A DNA stretch of 64,000 nt. It comes from Engraulis encrasicolus (taxonomy: Eukaryota > Chordata > Actinopteri > Clupeiformes > Engraulidae). Of the stretch, positions 44,886 to 54,365 are shown piece by piece. Each line of letters starts with the position of its first letter. Position 1 is the stretch's first letter. The translations under genes and the position numbers were made by a program. Under the pieces are notes generated by a model. It had not been told where the DNA came from. It saw only the letters and a list, made by a program, of their open reading frames with translations, and did no database searches. The DNA is taken from assembly GCF_034702125.1 (NCBI RefSeq), contig NC_085857.1, positions 52,693,934 through 52,757,933 of the forward strand. The letters run 5' to 3'.

Positions 44886-45587
44886 GACAACTACCGCCTC
44901 AACTACAGTTCAGAATTGTGCTGCTGGGATACAAAAAGTCTGGGAAAAGTTCATCAGGAAACACCATCCTGGGCAGAGAGGAGTTTGACTTGAAGAGAAC
45001 AGCTCAGTGTGTGAACAGACAGGGAGAGGTAGCCGGCAGACAGCTCACTGTAGTTGAAGCTCCTGGATGGTGGAAGAATAAAAACCTCAAAGCCACAACG
45101 GAGCTCACAAAACAGGAGAATGTCCTCAGTGTGTCTCTGTGTCCTCCAGGACCCCACATCTTCCTACTGCATCTACAACTATCTGATGCTTTAACACCAA
45201 AACACATAGACAACATAATGGAACATGTTGATCATCTAGGTGAGGGAGTGTGGAGTCACACCATGGTGCTGTTTACCCGTGGAGACCTGCTGGGAGACAC
45301 ACCCATTGAGCTGTACATAGAGAGTGAAGGGGCCCTGCAGTCTCTAGTAGAGAAATGTGGGAACAGATATCATGTCCTCAACAACATGGACAAAGGTAAC
45401 AGAAAACAGATCACAGAGCTGCTGGAGAAGATGGAGGAGATTATCTGTGGAAATGGGGGCCGGCACTATGAGATGGACAGGAAGAGACTGGAGGAAGTGA
45501 TGAGGAGGAGAGAGGAAGATGAAGAGCGAGCCACTGCAAGACGGATGAAGGTGGAGGAGCAAAGACAGCATTTACAGTCACTGAAGG
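44886..45587 (+). CDS. AIG1/GIMAP GTPase domain exon 7
   Basis: Complete AIG1 domain. P-loop GYKKSGKSSSGN, VNRQGEVAGRQ (Asn in place of the usual Lys), G3 as EAPGWW, LCPPGPHIFLLHL, FTRGDLLGDTPIELYIE with the GD pair retained, and CGNRYHVLNN. The tail is DRKRLEEVMRRREEDEERA plus RRMKVEEQRQHL. The acceptor GTTTAACAG ends at 44885 and the donor GAAGG|GTGAGT is at 45587/45588; both are phase 1. The intron that follows is almost identical to the one after exon 5, in line with a two-exon block duplication (exons 5-6 to 7-8). Confidence 0.88.
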
Positions 45588-45713
45588 GTGAGTTCTTCCA
45601 TTTCCATTTTCAATTTTAAATTTAGAAAAACAGTATTGATTACTTTAAAATGTTATGAGATGCTGTGAGTGTCTTTAATGTGAATACTAATCTGTATAAT
45701 ATGATGCTTTACT

Positions 45714-46125
45714 GCAGTGGTCCCCAAACTATTTCAGCAGGGACTCCCTTCTGGACTTCAGAATAATTTCTCTACCCCCCAGCCACCCCCCCCCCCCCCC
45801 TCTTAACCTAGATGAGGATTTCTAGCAATATTATCAGACAAATTATCAATGACAAATCTAGCAATATTAATACCTAAGCAATTTTTTATCCATTAATATT
45901 GCTAGATTTTCCATGAATAATTTGTCTGCTAATACTGAAAGAAAACTACAGGACAGCAAATACATCTATTAACCATGACAGTGAATACTGACCAAATTAT
46001 GGAATTATGTTAGCTGCTAACCTGTGGATTTTCTGTTTTTATGCAAAGTGGCTTTTGTCCATGACCCCTCTTCAGTACCTCAGCAACCCTTTTGGGGGTC
46101 CCGACTCCTAGTTTGGGAACCACTG
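45714..46125. mobile_element. hAT MITE, array copy 4
   Basis: Same ends and position as the other array copies, closest to copy 2 (both begin CAGTGGTCCCCAAACTATTT). Confidence 0.88.
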
Positions 46126-46252
46126 CTTTACTGTACAGATCAGCTACCTGTTTAAGATACCATCACATGACCATTATGATTTTAATGATTATTTTTTTCT
46201 TAAATGAAAAACATTCACGTTTTTGTTTCTTTTTTATAATCCTGTTTAACAG

Positions 46253-46954
46253 GGCAACTGTTGCCTCAAGAAGAGATCAGAATTGTGCTGCTGGGATACA
46301 GGCAGTCTGGAAAAAGTTCATCAGGAAACACCATCCTGGGCAGAGAGGAGTTTGACCTGAAGAGAACAGCTCAGTGTGTGAAGAGACAGGGAGAAGTAGC
46401 AGGCAGACAGCTCACTGTAGTGGAGGCACCTGCATGGAAGATGGATGAAAACCTCCAAGACACTCCTGAGCTCACTAAACAGGAGATCGTGCTAAGTGTG
46501 TCTGTGTGTCCTCCGGGACCCCACATGTTCCTACTGCATGTAGATGTAGCTGATGATGTTACACCAGACGACATAGACAACATGATAGAACATGTTGACC
46601 ATCTAGGTGAGGGAGTGTGGAATCACACCATGGTGCTGTTTACCAATGGAGGCTGGCTTGGAGACACACCCATTGAGCTGTACATAGAGAGTGATGGGGC
46701 CCTGCAGTCTCTAGTAGAGAAATGTGGGAACAGATATCATGTCCTCAACAACATGGACAAAGGTTACAGAAAACAGATCACAGAGCTGCTAGAAAAGATG
46801 GAGGAGATTATCTGTGGAAATGGGGGCCGTCACTATGAGATGGACAGGAAGAGACTGGAGGAAGTGATGAAGAGGAGAGAGGAAGATGAGGAGCGAGCCA
46901 CTGCAAGACAGAAGAAGGTGGAGGAGCAAAGGGAGCATTTACAGTCACTGAAGG
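46253..46954 (+). CDS. AIG1/GIMAP GTPase domain exon 8, mosaic of its neighbours
   Basis: Complete AIG1 domain. P-loop GYRQSGKSSSGN, G3 as EAPAW, VCPPGPHMFLLHV, FTNGGWLGDTPIELYIE and CGNRYHVLNN, then DRKRLEEVMKRREEDEERA and QKKVEEQREHLQ. The first 120 or so codons differ from exon 6 by about one base. From the GVW codons onward (about 46615) it instead matches exon 5, including the QKKVEEQREHLQ tail. The acceptor TTTAACAG ends at 46252 and the donor GAAGG|GTGAGT is at 46954/46955, phase 1. A conversion or unequal crossover breakpoint near 46615-46650 would explain the mosaic. Confidence 0.88.
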
Positions 46955-47081
46955 GTGAGTTCTTCCAATTCCATTTTCAATTTTAATTTGAGAAAAACAG
47001 TATTGATTATTTTAAAATATTATTTGATGCTCTGAATATCTTTAATGTAAATACTAATCTGTATAATATGACACTTTACTG

Positions 47082-47446
47082 TAGTGGTCCCCAAACCTTT
47101 TCAGCTGGGACCCCCTTCTGGACTTGTGAATATTTTCTCCACCCCCCCCCCCCCCCCCCCCAATGAAAAATCTAGCAATATTAATGCCTAAGCAATTTTT
47201 TTATCCATTAATATTGCTAGATTTTCCATGAATAATTTGTCTGCTAATACTGAAAGAAAACTACAGGACAGCAAATACATCTGTTAACCATGAAAGTGAA
47301 TACTGTTACCAACCAAATTATGGAATTATGTTAGCTGCTAACCTGTGGATTTCCTGTTTTTATGCAAAGTGGCTTTTGTCCGTGACCCCTCTTCAGTACC
47401 TCAGCAACCCCTTTGGGGGTCCCAACTCCTAGTTTGGGAACCACTG
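47082..47446. mobile_element. hAT MITE, array copy 5, internally deleted
   Basis: The left end reads TAGTGGTCCCCAAACC (first base changed) and the right end GTTTGGGAACCACTG. About 60 bases after the C-tract are missing relative to sister copies. Confidence 0.85.
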
Positions 47447-47573
47447 CTTTACTGTAGATATCAGCTACATGTTTAAGATACCATCACATAACCATTATGA
47501 TTATAGCATTATTATTTCTTAAATGAAAAACATTTACATTTTTGTTTCTTTTTTTCATAATCCTATTTAACAG

Positions 47574-48272
47574 GACAACTACAGCCTCGAGTAGAGTTCA
47601 GAATTGTGCACTTGGGATACAGAAACTCTGGAAAAAGTTCATCAGGAAACACCATCCTGGGCAGAGAGGAGTTCGACCTGAGGAGAACAGCTCAGTGTGT
47701 GAAGAGACAGGGAGAAGTAGCCGGTAGACAGCTCACTGTAGTTGAAGCTCCTGGATGGTGGAGTAATATAAACCTCAAAGACACTCCTGAACTCACTAAA
47801 GAGGAGATTGTGCTCAGTGTGTCTCTGTGTCCTCCGGGACCCCACATCTTCCTACTTTATGTCCAAATATTTGATGCTGTCAAACCAGAATACATAGCAA
47901 ACATGATGGAACATGTTAGTCTTCTAGGTGAGGGAGTGTGGAGTCACACCATGGTGCTGTTTACCTGTGTAGACTGGTTGGGAGACACATCCATTGAGCA
48001 GTACATAGAGAGTGAAGAGCCCCTGCAGTGTCTAGTAGATAAATGTGGCAGCAGGTACCATGTCCTCAATAACAAGAAAAGAGATGATTGGCAGGTGCTA
48101 GAGCTGCTGGAGAAGATTGAAGAAGTGGTGGCTGGAAACAGAGGCCAACACTTTGAAGTTGATAACAACATCGTTCTGGAAATGAGGAGGAAGAGAAGAC
48201 GGCTTACCAAAAGAGCTGAGGACAGAGAGACAGCATTTCACAAACACAGGAATACAGTTCAGTTTGTTATGG
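47574..48272 (+). CDS. AIG1/GIMAP GTPase domain exon 9
   Basis: Last P-loop-bearing AIG1 exon. P-loop GYRNSGKSSSGN (preceded by IVHLGY, with His in the strand where others have Leu), ILGREEFDLR, VKRQGEVAGRQ, G3 as EAPGWW, LCPPGPHIFLLYV, FTCVDWLGDTSIEQYIE and CGSRYHVLNN. The tail departs from the other array members: EMRRKRRRLTKRAEDRETAF, strongly basic. The acceptor ATTTAACAG ends at 47573 and the donor is TATGG|GTATGT at 48272/48273; both are phase 1. The different tail and the unrelated following intron mark the end of the tandem amplification. Confidence 0.88.
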
Positions 48273-48780
48273 GTATGTTATTTTCATTTATTTTTTAAAG
48301 TGAGTAGTGTGTTTCATGGAAAATATTCTATATGAATCTCTTATTTTAAACATCTACGGTGCGATCACACCGCCGGCATTGAAAGAGTTACAACGCTGCT
48401 GACTCCTGTCTGGAAAGCACTGTTCAGGAGCGTTAATCGCGGCAAATGAAGCATTTGACCAGGGGTCTCGACCAACCGGCGCCGAGCTCATTAAAATTTT
48501 TTAGATTAAGTTGACGCCCTCGGCTCTAGAAACGCTTTTGCAGCTTTTAGCCCTTCTGCCGCCTGCTCTCCCATACAATTACTTCCAGCACTTTCCACGC
48601 ATTCAACGCCGGTGGTGAGATCCCATGGTTAGTCATTTCCTCCTCCTCCTCATCATCATAATCTTCGTCATTATCATCACAGTCATTTCACTAATGTTTC
48701 CAGTCTAGATTTATATTTCCAGTTGATATTTCATTGATATGGGAAGAAATTGTTAGGTAGGCTATTAGTTTTAGAATGTG

Positions 48781-48841
<61 letters not shown>

Positions 48842-49013
48842 GTTTTAAGTCATTCTGTTGCCTTTATTGACCCACACACTTGTTTTTAGATGGTCTGTCA
48901 GCAAATGAAACTGGTGTTATAACAAGGCATTGTCAATTTCACAGGTGACTGGGTTCCTTTATCACAAGTAAGAATTCTGTGTCTGAAGTATATCAAGGAG
49001 TTCTTATTTTCAG
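48273..49013. other. Intron with a possible MITE and a (TTA)n tract
   Basis: The segment 48358-48625 starts GTGCGATCACACCGCCGGC and ends with the loose complement GCCGGTGGTGAGATC, so it is probably a MITE. A (TTA)n microsatellite runs from about 48784 to 48841. Confidence 0.5.
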
Positions 49014-49622
49014 ACACGGATATTGGAATGCTTTCAGAAGGCGTGACATTTCAGTCTGAAATAAAAAAGTGTTCCATCAAAGATCAAGACATCACTACTG
49101 TCCATACCAAAATGTCCCAAAGCACGAACACTCTACAGGAGACCAAAGATGCTTTTGTGTCCACCCTGTCTCTCTGTGATCCTGGGCCACATGCCATCTT
49201 TATGGTAGTTGACATCGAGCTTCACTTCTCAGAGGAAAGCAGAAGGCGGCGACAGAAACACTTGGATCTGCTTGGAGACAGAGTTTGGGATCATGTCATA
49301 GTTGTGTTTGAGTCAGATGAGAATCAGTTATCATACCAACGGGTGGAAGAGTACATTGAAATGGAAGGGGAGCCCCTACAGTGGCTAGTGGAGAAATGTG
49401 GGAGCAGATATATCTGGCAAAAAGATGAGGGCATGTCAGATGAATTGAGGATGATTGGTGAGATGATGCTTCTAAATGGAGGAAGATATTTCCAGTATGA
49501 GGAAGGCAGAGCCAATCAGACTACAGCAGTAGCTGCAGCAGACTGGAAGATGGAGGTGCAGCCGATGGTGGAACTGAAGGAGGAGGATGAGCTGGCTCAG
49601 GGAATGAAGACCTCCCTGAAGT
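49014..49622 (+). CDS. Degenerate AIG1-like exon without P-loop (exon 10)
   Basis: The sequence aligns with AIG1 domains from the middle onward: LSLCDPGPHAIFMVVDIELHF, QKHLDLLGDRVWDHVIVVF, YIEMEGEPLQWLVEKCGSRY and NGGRYFQYEEGR. The front is short. GMLSEGVTFQSEI stands where ILGREEF...VKRQGE would be, and there is no GxxxxGKS and no DTPG. The G4 region reads FESDENQ. It is therefore a pseudo-GTPase module that should not bind GTP by the usual contacts. The acceptor TATTTTCAG ends at 49013 and the donor GAAGT|GTGAGT is at 49622/49623, phase 1 on both sides. The reading frame is fully open, which argues for retained function. It sits at the junction between the GTPase array and the FIIND part. 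Confidence 0.78.
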
Positions 49623-49742
49623 GTGAGTAAAATGTAGCATTTTGATGTAGATTTTGATATTTATTCACATTCAATCTCAAAAATACTAAAATGAGTCTTA
49701 AAGGGTAATTTTATATTCATCCATGAAAATAATCTTTTTTAG

Positions 49743-49931
49743 TGGAAGAAGATGACTACACCTCCGGAATTCATGGAACACACATATCAGACAAAGCCTC
49801 AGAGCACAATTCTGGAATTGGGTCATGCATGAAAAGTGACTCTGGGTATGTCTCATCTAGAGGAAAGTCAGTGAGGTCTGGGCTGCCAGCTAGGAGCACC
49901 ATGGAACCCCCAGAGAGTGAGTTTGGCGCAG
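49743..49931 (+). CDS. Acidic and serine-rich linker exon with two possible donors
   Basis: The acceptor TTTTTTAG ends at 49742. The frame continues from the previous exon in phase 1 and encodes EEDDYTSGIHG, then a Ser/Gly-rich stretch (SGIGSCMKSDSGYVSSRG). Two donors fit, AGAGA|GTGAGT at 49916/49917 and CGCAG|GTGAGA at 49931/49932. Both leave phase 1, so the choice would add or drop five codons without changing the frame. The sequence SDSGYVSS looks like a phosphorylation-prone degron-type segment (inference). No domain is recognised. Confidence 0.6.
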
Positions 49932-50051
49932 GTGAGACGCCAGCTTTATCTGGTTAGTTGTGAAGAAATGAATATGACATGATTTAATCTAATCCAGCCT
50001 TTTTTTGTTATCAACAATGAAATGCCTAAATAAAAATGTGTTAATTTTCAG

Positions 50052-50215
50052 TGGGTGGAGATGACTTCTCTGAAGTTTTCTCATTCTACAGCCGAGACAT
50101 AGACATGATGTCTGAAGCCCCCTCAGAGAATTGTAACCAATACTCAACTGCAGAAATTGTAAACATTTATAGCCAAGTCGCCTATTCCGCCCGTCCCCCA
50201 ATTCCGACCACCTAG
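50052..50215 (+). CDS. Candidate alternative terminal exon with stop
   Basis: The acceptor TTAATTTTCAG ends at 50051. Two bases complete the phase-1 codon and 53 codons follow (GGDDFSEVFSFYSRDIDMM and on to PPIPTT) before TAG at 50213-50215. The acidic opening GGDDFSE resembles that of the neighbouring linker exon (EEDDYTS), so it may be a duplicate. An AATAAA lies at 50576-50581. Use of this exon would give a product that ends before FIIND; skipping it and joining 51172 would include FIIND. Confidence 0.5.
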
Positions 50216-51171
50216 GCCTAGGCCTACTTATAAGTGATGATAATTAATTATATATCCACTGTTTAAGTCAGGAATGGATATCGACATGATACAGAGTTTG
50301 TATGCTTACAATTTGAAACGGTGATGACATTTAAAACCGAGTCAAACGGCCATAAACAGCATTGTAATGAAGGTGTCGTAATGGCAGCATGAGAGAGATG
50401 GAACTTCAATTTCACGACGACATTCTGGCTAAAAACTCGCCCTGGCCGCTTCCCTGTTTCGCTTTAGGACCAAAATTATTCAACCGTTTCCACAGTAACA
50501 ACCAAACTAATCACAGTTCACGGTAAAGCCAGGACTACAAGTGTGAACGAAATCAGCACAACAGCATGAAGGAATAATAAACAGTAACGGAAATACCGAC
50601 ATGACCTGAAATCAAGCGGGCGGAATTGGGAGCCTTTCACCAGAGAAAGTAGAGAGAGAGAAGTTCCATTGGCGCATTGTTTCCTGGTTCTATTATTGTG
50701 GGGGAAATCCCCCTTTAGGCAGACCTGAGGACTGTTCTATTCAATGCTAGGAGCATTATGACACACCCCTTTAGGCAGACCGGAACCTGGTCATGTTAGG
50801 TGCCCATAGAAACCTATTATGTTGGCATATCTCTATACTTAAAGAATCTCTGCTTTCCCTGTGAATTGTGCTGAAACTAGATTTTGGACATGCTGGACGT
50901 TATCGCCAAATTACGATAGAAAGGGTTACCAATGTTAGCTAATACTGCTCATTACCTAATGTACAGTTGCTGCTATCCAAAAATATACGATAGCATAATT
51001 AAATAGTATTTGAAATAGTGATATCACGTTTTCAGTGAAGAGATCAGTGAAGTGGGTGGAATTTGGCGACCTTACTATAAATAGCTATTGTTCTATATTT
51101 CCAGAAAACAATACTTCCAAGAACTGGATATGTTAGGTGATGTATGTTTTTGTACATTGTGTGTTTTGAAG
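50216..51171. other. Intron or 3' untranslated stretch
   Basis: Contains the AATAAA at 50576-50581 and a repeat-like segment near 50690-50800 (two CCCCTTTAGGCAGACC phrases). No other feature can be supported. Confidence 0.4.
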
Positions 51172-51247
51172 ATGAGGAGGAAGATGAAGACCCTGATCTG
51201 TGGGGAGCAGCACTACCACCCATGTCCATCCAAGAGGAAACAGACAG
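51172..51247 (+). CDS. Acidic linker exon before FIIND
   Basis: A 76-base exon between GTTTTGAAG (acceptor ending 51171) and CAG|GTAAAC. Read from phase 1 it encodes EEEDEDPDLWGAALPPMSIQ and on to EETD, then leaves phase 2. The FIIND exon begins in exactly that phase (AG+T giving Ser). The acidic run with a Trp is typical of linkers. It also matches the phase-1 donors of 49931 or 49916, bridging the GIMAP-like part and FIIND. Confidence 0.6.
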
Positions 51248-51708
51248 GTAAACCACATCTAAACGACCTCACTACTGTGTTTTGTCTTAGGCATGAGGAT
51301 GTGTACATATAGGTTACTGTAGGGCCTAGGCCTATATCTATTTTTTATCATTAGCCTATATTAAAGGATCCCCATTAGCTTGTACCATAGCAGTTCGCTA
51401 GTCTTCCTGGGGTCCTATCTTCGGGGATTATAAATGGAAATATTTAAATCTGCCATATTTCTTTATGCTTGGGTATGTACCCATATGTCATGTTGATACA
51501 TCTGTTGATACATCATATTTGATAAATAACCTTATCTTTATATTTTTAAAAAAATATATATATGCATGCATGAAGTATGGCCATATGCATAATCTGTATA
51601 ATTGTATTGTATGTATAAGATGTTAATTTTTGTTTTGGTTTCAATTCAAGATTTTTAACAGTTTGCCCACCTCATTGGTACTTGTCTTTGTGAAAAAATC
51701 TATTTAAG

Positions 51709-52730
51709 TTTGGACGGTTCAACCGGAGCATCTCCCAGTCAGTATGACAGACCAACTAACTGCTGCAAATCATGTGAAGACATAGTGGACACCTCAGACT
51801 GGACCCCAATGACGCCTGCTGTTTCTATGGCTACAGGAGTGCTTGTGTATGCACACAGCTCTCCCCCAGGAAGCTTTGAGTGCACCGTGTCTGGCCTGCG
51901 CTGGGTATGTGTGAGGGATGTGACTCTGCAGTATCACTTCAATGACCCTGACATCTTCAGGGAAGAGCTTGCCATGTTACAGTACTCACCAATTGGTCCT
52001 TTGATGAACATTAAAGTGCTGTCAGGTGAACTGTTGGAAGCTCACTTTCCCCATTTCGCCTGCCTGGATGGTTCAGATTCTGCTCTCAATGAAGCTGTGA
52101 GGGTTCTGCATTCGGTTGATGGTGGAGTGCATCTTGAAACCTGTGAGCTGACGCGATTCCATGCAAAGCTCATGAATCCCTCCTTCTCACTGATAGGGGC
52201 CTTAGTGAAAATTGGCATCCCCATGAAAACCCACCTTGAGGTGTTAACCTACAGAACCAGAGTGACACCCCTGGTGCTTTTTACATACGTAGTGCCACGA
52301 GATGCGTCAATGATTCAAGCTGTCGAAGAGGAGATTAAGAAATACTTTCCACATGCAAGAGAGGTCATAAATCCTCCGCCATACATTTCCGTTTGGTTTT
52401 ACACCAAATGTAGCCTCAAGGCTTCCACTGGTGATGCAAGAATAACTCCTGCAGCTCTTCCACTGGAATACACTACCCGCCCATACTTCTTTAAAGTGGT
52501 TATTGACATTGACAAGGTGAAAAGCTCTTTTGATTTGGAGCTTGTCAGTGCAGGGCAGTCCATATGGAAGGCAACATTAGATAGATATGAGATGGAAGAA
52601 GAGCCAGAGAACACTACAATGTGTGCAGCAGCATCAGGACATTCAAGAGATGGTGAAGAGGTAAAGAACACAAACAGTGCTACAGGGAAAAATGAACAGG
52701 AGAGGAAAATGGGCACTCAGTCAAGCAAAG
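51709..52730 (+). CDS. FIIND domain (ZU5-UPA) exon with intact autoproteolysis site
   Basis: The exon encodes about 340 residues. After a short linker, DTSDWTPMTPAVSM opens the ZU5-like half, with YAHSSPPGSFECTVSGLRWVC and the following beta-strand pattern. The junction reads FHAKLMNPSFSLIGALVKIG, where the Phe-Ser bond (codons 52184-52186 and 52187-52189) matches the SF|S self-cleavage site of NLRP1 and CARD8. A His in RVLHSVDGG, 26 residues before the Ser, stands where the catalytic His lies in NLRP1. The UPA half follows (THLEVLTYRTRVTPLVLFTYV to IWKATLDRYE), then a low-complexity acidic tail. The acceptor CTATTTAAG ends at 51708 (phase 2) and the donor is AAAG|GTACGC at 52730/52731 (phase 1). 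FIIND releases its C-terminal half when the N-terminal half is degraded; here no CARD follows in this window. Confidence 0.85.
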
Positions 52731-52918
52731 GTACGCACTTCCATGAACAGTTTCTTACAAAACGTGTGTAAAAACCTTTAGTATTTTTGAGCTAAAAGCT
52801 AAAACTTTTTTTGTTTCCTTTGTTTCCCACCCTTCATTTGTTTATTTGCATTTATAAACTGTTAATATTTTCATAAAATTCCATTCCTTCCCATGGTTAC
52901 TTGTTTCCATGGCTGCAG

Positions 52919-53029
52919 GGGTGGGTGTGAGTGCCACAGCTGGCTCTGGAGGTGTGGCCAACGCCCCTGTGTTGAGTGACGTCACCATCGGCGGCTCTGT
53001 TAACATTTTCTACGGATCCAGCTCACAGG
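52919..53029 (+). CDS. Glycine-rich exon with a short APVLSDVTIGGSVNIF motif
   Basis: A 111-base exon between GGCTGCAG (ending 52918) and ACAGG|GTAATG, phase 1 on both sides. It encodes GVGVSATAGSGGVANAPVLS, continuing DVTIGGSVNIFYGSSSQ. Short hydrophobic beta stretches with glycines resemble amyloid-type signalling motifs such as RHIM (V-Q-V-G-x-x-N), but the match is loose. Similar APVLSG...GNVNI motifs are familiar to me from fish immune proteins. It would sit just after the UPA half, in the place where a CARD sits in NLRP1. Confidence 0.6.
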
Positions 53030-53079
53030 GTAATGGCACTTATTTGTGTGACAAATGAAATTCATATATTGCACACCCA

Positions 53080-53080
53080 T

Positions 53081-53107
<27 letters not shown>
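53080..53107. repeat. (CA)n microsatellite
   Basis: About 13 CA dinucleotides in the last intron. Confidence 0.9.
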
Positions 53108-53111
<4 letters not shown>

Positions 53112-53565
53112 CAGAGTTTGTTGCGAAATACCATGTATTTTGTTGAGATGGTCCTCCTTAGCCAGAATCATGTTCACTGAAACATGCTGTAGGTTACGGT
53201 CGTAATTTTGCAAACTATGGTCGACGAAGAAAACTGTTATTCACTATGGTGTTTTTTAATGGAATAATTCTCTACGTACTGACATTAATCCCAACCATTT
53301 AAATACTAATACTTGTATGTGCCTAGTAACACTTTGACACATGCACATTCCCTAAACAATTTTTCTTGGTTCAAACAATGAAATGCCAATAAACCATTAT
53401 TGATAATAGTATGCTTTCTAACATTGCGGAATAGCCATATGCTGTTAATCCTGTTGGGAAATATTTTCCATAGTCAAGTATTCAGAAACAAAAGATCTTT
53501 TCCTGGTTTGCGTTAGTTTTTTAAATATTGAAAGTGTATTTTTTTCCTGAATCGATCTCATCCAG

Positions 53566-53600
53566 AGAATACCAAGAACTGTGAGAAGTTGTCTGATTGA
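53566..53600 (+). CDS. Candidate terminal exon
   Basis: The acceptor CTCATCCAG ends at 53565. Two bases complete the phase-1 codon, followed by NTKNCEKLSD and TGA at 53598-53600. The following 130 bases contain two diverged repeats of this segment (GACCTTCAAGTCCA and TGAGAAGTC). No AATAAA is close by, so the true transcript end is uncertain. Confidence 0.45.
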
Positions 53601-54365
53601 CCTTCAAGTCCAGTCGCCAGATGACCTTCAAGTCCATTCTCCTGGGGAGTATCAAGAGCTGTAGGCCTACTGAGAAGTCCTCTGAATGACCTCCAAGTGA
53701 TGATTATGATTTACCCCAAAGTTATTATTCAGAGCGATGTACAATGAGCTAGGTACAGCTACAAACCCTCTGAATGATGTTTGATGTTTCATGTGTGTGT
53801 TTTTTAATGATGATGATGATGATGATGATGATGATATCCAGAAGTTCTTATTCATGATGATTTTGATGATATTTACTGATATTTACAGAGAACTATGTAC
53901 AGCCACAAACTCTCTGTATGACGTATGATGTGTCAGTTGTGTTTTTAATGATGATTATGATGACATTTACAGTGAACCATGTACAGCCACAGTCTCTTTG
54001 TATGATGTATGATGTTTCGCTTGTGTATGATGATGTTTATCTGATATTAACAGGCAATTCTGCTTCAAAGTGTAAAACATATAAATGTATACAATGACAT
54101 GTCTATGATGTTAGATGGGTCCCATTGTCTGTTAGCTTTATGATAGGCCTATACTGTAAATGTGCACATATGCTGATTGTGATGATGCTTCATGTGTTTT
54201 TTTAAATGATGATGAGGATGATGATGAGCATGATGACAACGATGATGACATTTACCTAACTTTAATAATACACAGGGAACTATGTAAAGATACAACTTCT
54301 CTGTATTACGTATGATGTTTCATGTGTTTGTGTGTGTTTTTGAATGATGATGATGATGACATGTA
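53601..54365. repeat. GAT/ATG-rich low-complexity stretch downstream of the FIIND gene
   Basis: Several rounds of a diverged unit of about 150-190 bases that contains (GAT)n (longest 53807-53836), then TATTTACAG(A/T)GAACTATGTACAGCCACA and GTATGATGT(A/T)TGATGT. I count at least four partial copies to 54365. No gene is seen. Confidence 0.65.

Noticed and set aside
42134..48281. Treating each AIG1 exon as a single-exon gene ending in GEFFHFHFQF or similar
   Set aside because: The shared C-terminal residues lie after a conserved GTGAGT donor and are conserved because the intron was duplicated. The exons also lack ATG starts, beginning in frame with TTG or CTG only.
51709..52771. NLRP1 orthologue
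   Set aside because: Only FIIND is present. There is no NACHT, LRR or CARD in the neighbourhood, and the upstream exons are AIG1 domains, so an NLRP1 name is not justified.
53566..53600. CARD exon after FIIND
   Set aside because: The next phase-compatible exons encode a glycine-rich motif and an 11-codon end; no death-fold sequence is seen up to 64000.
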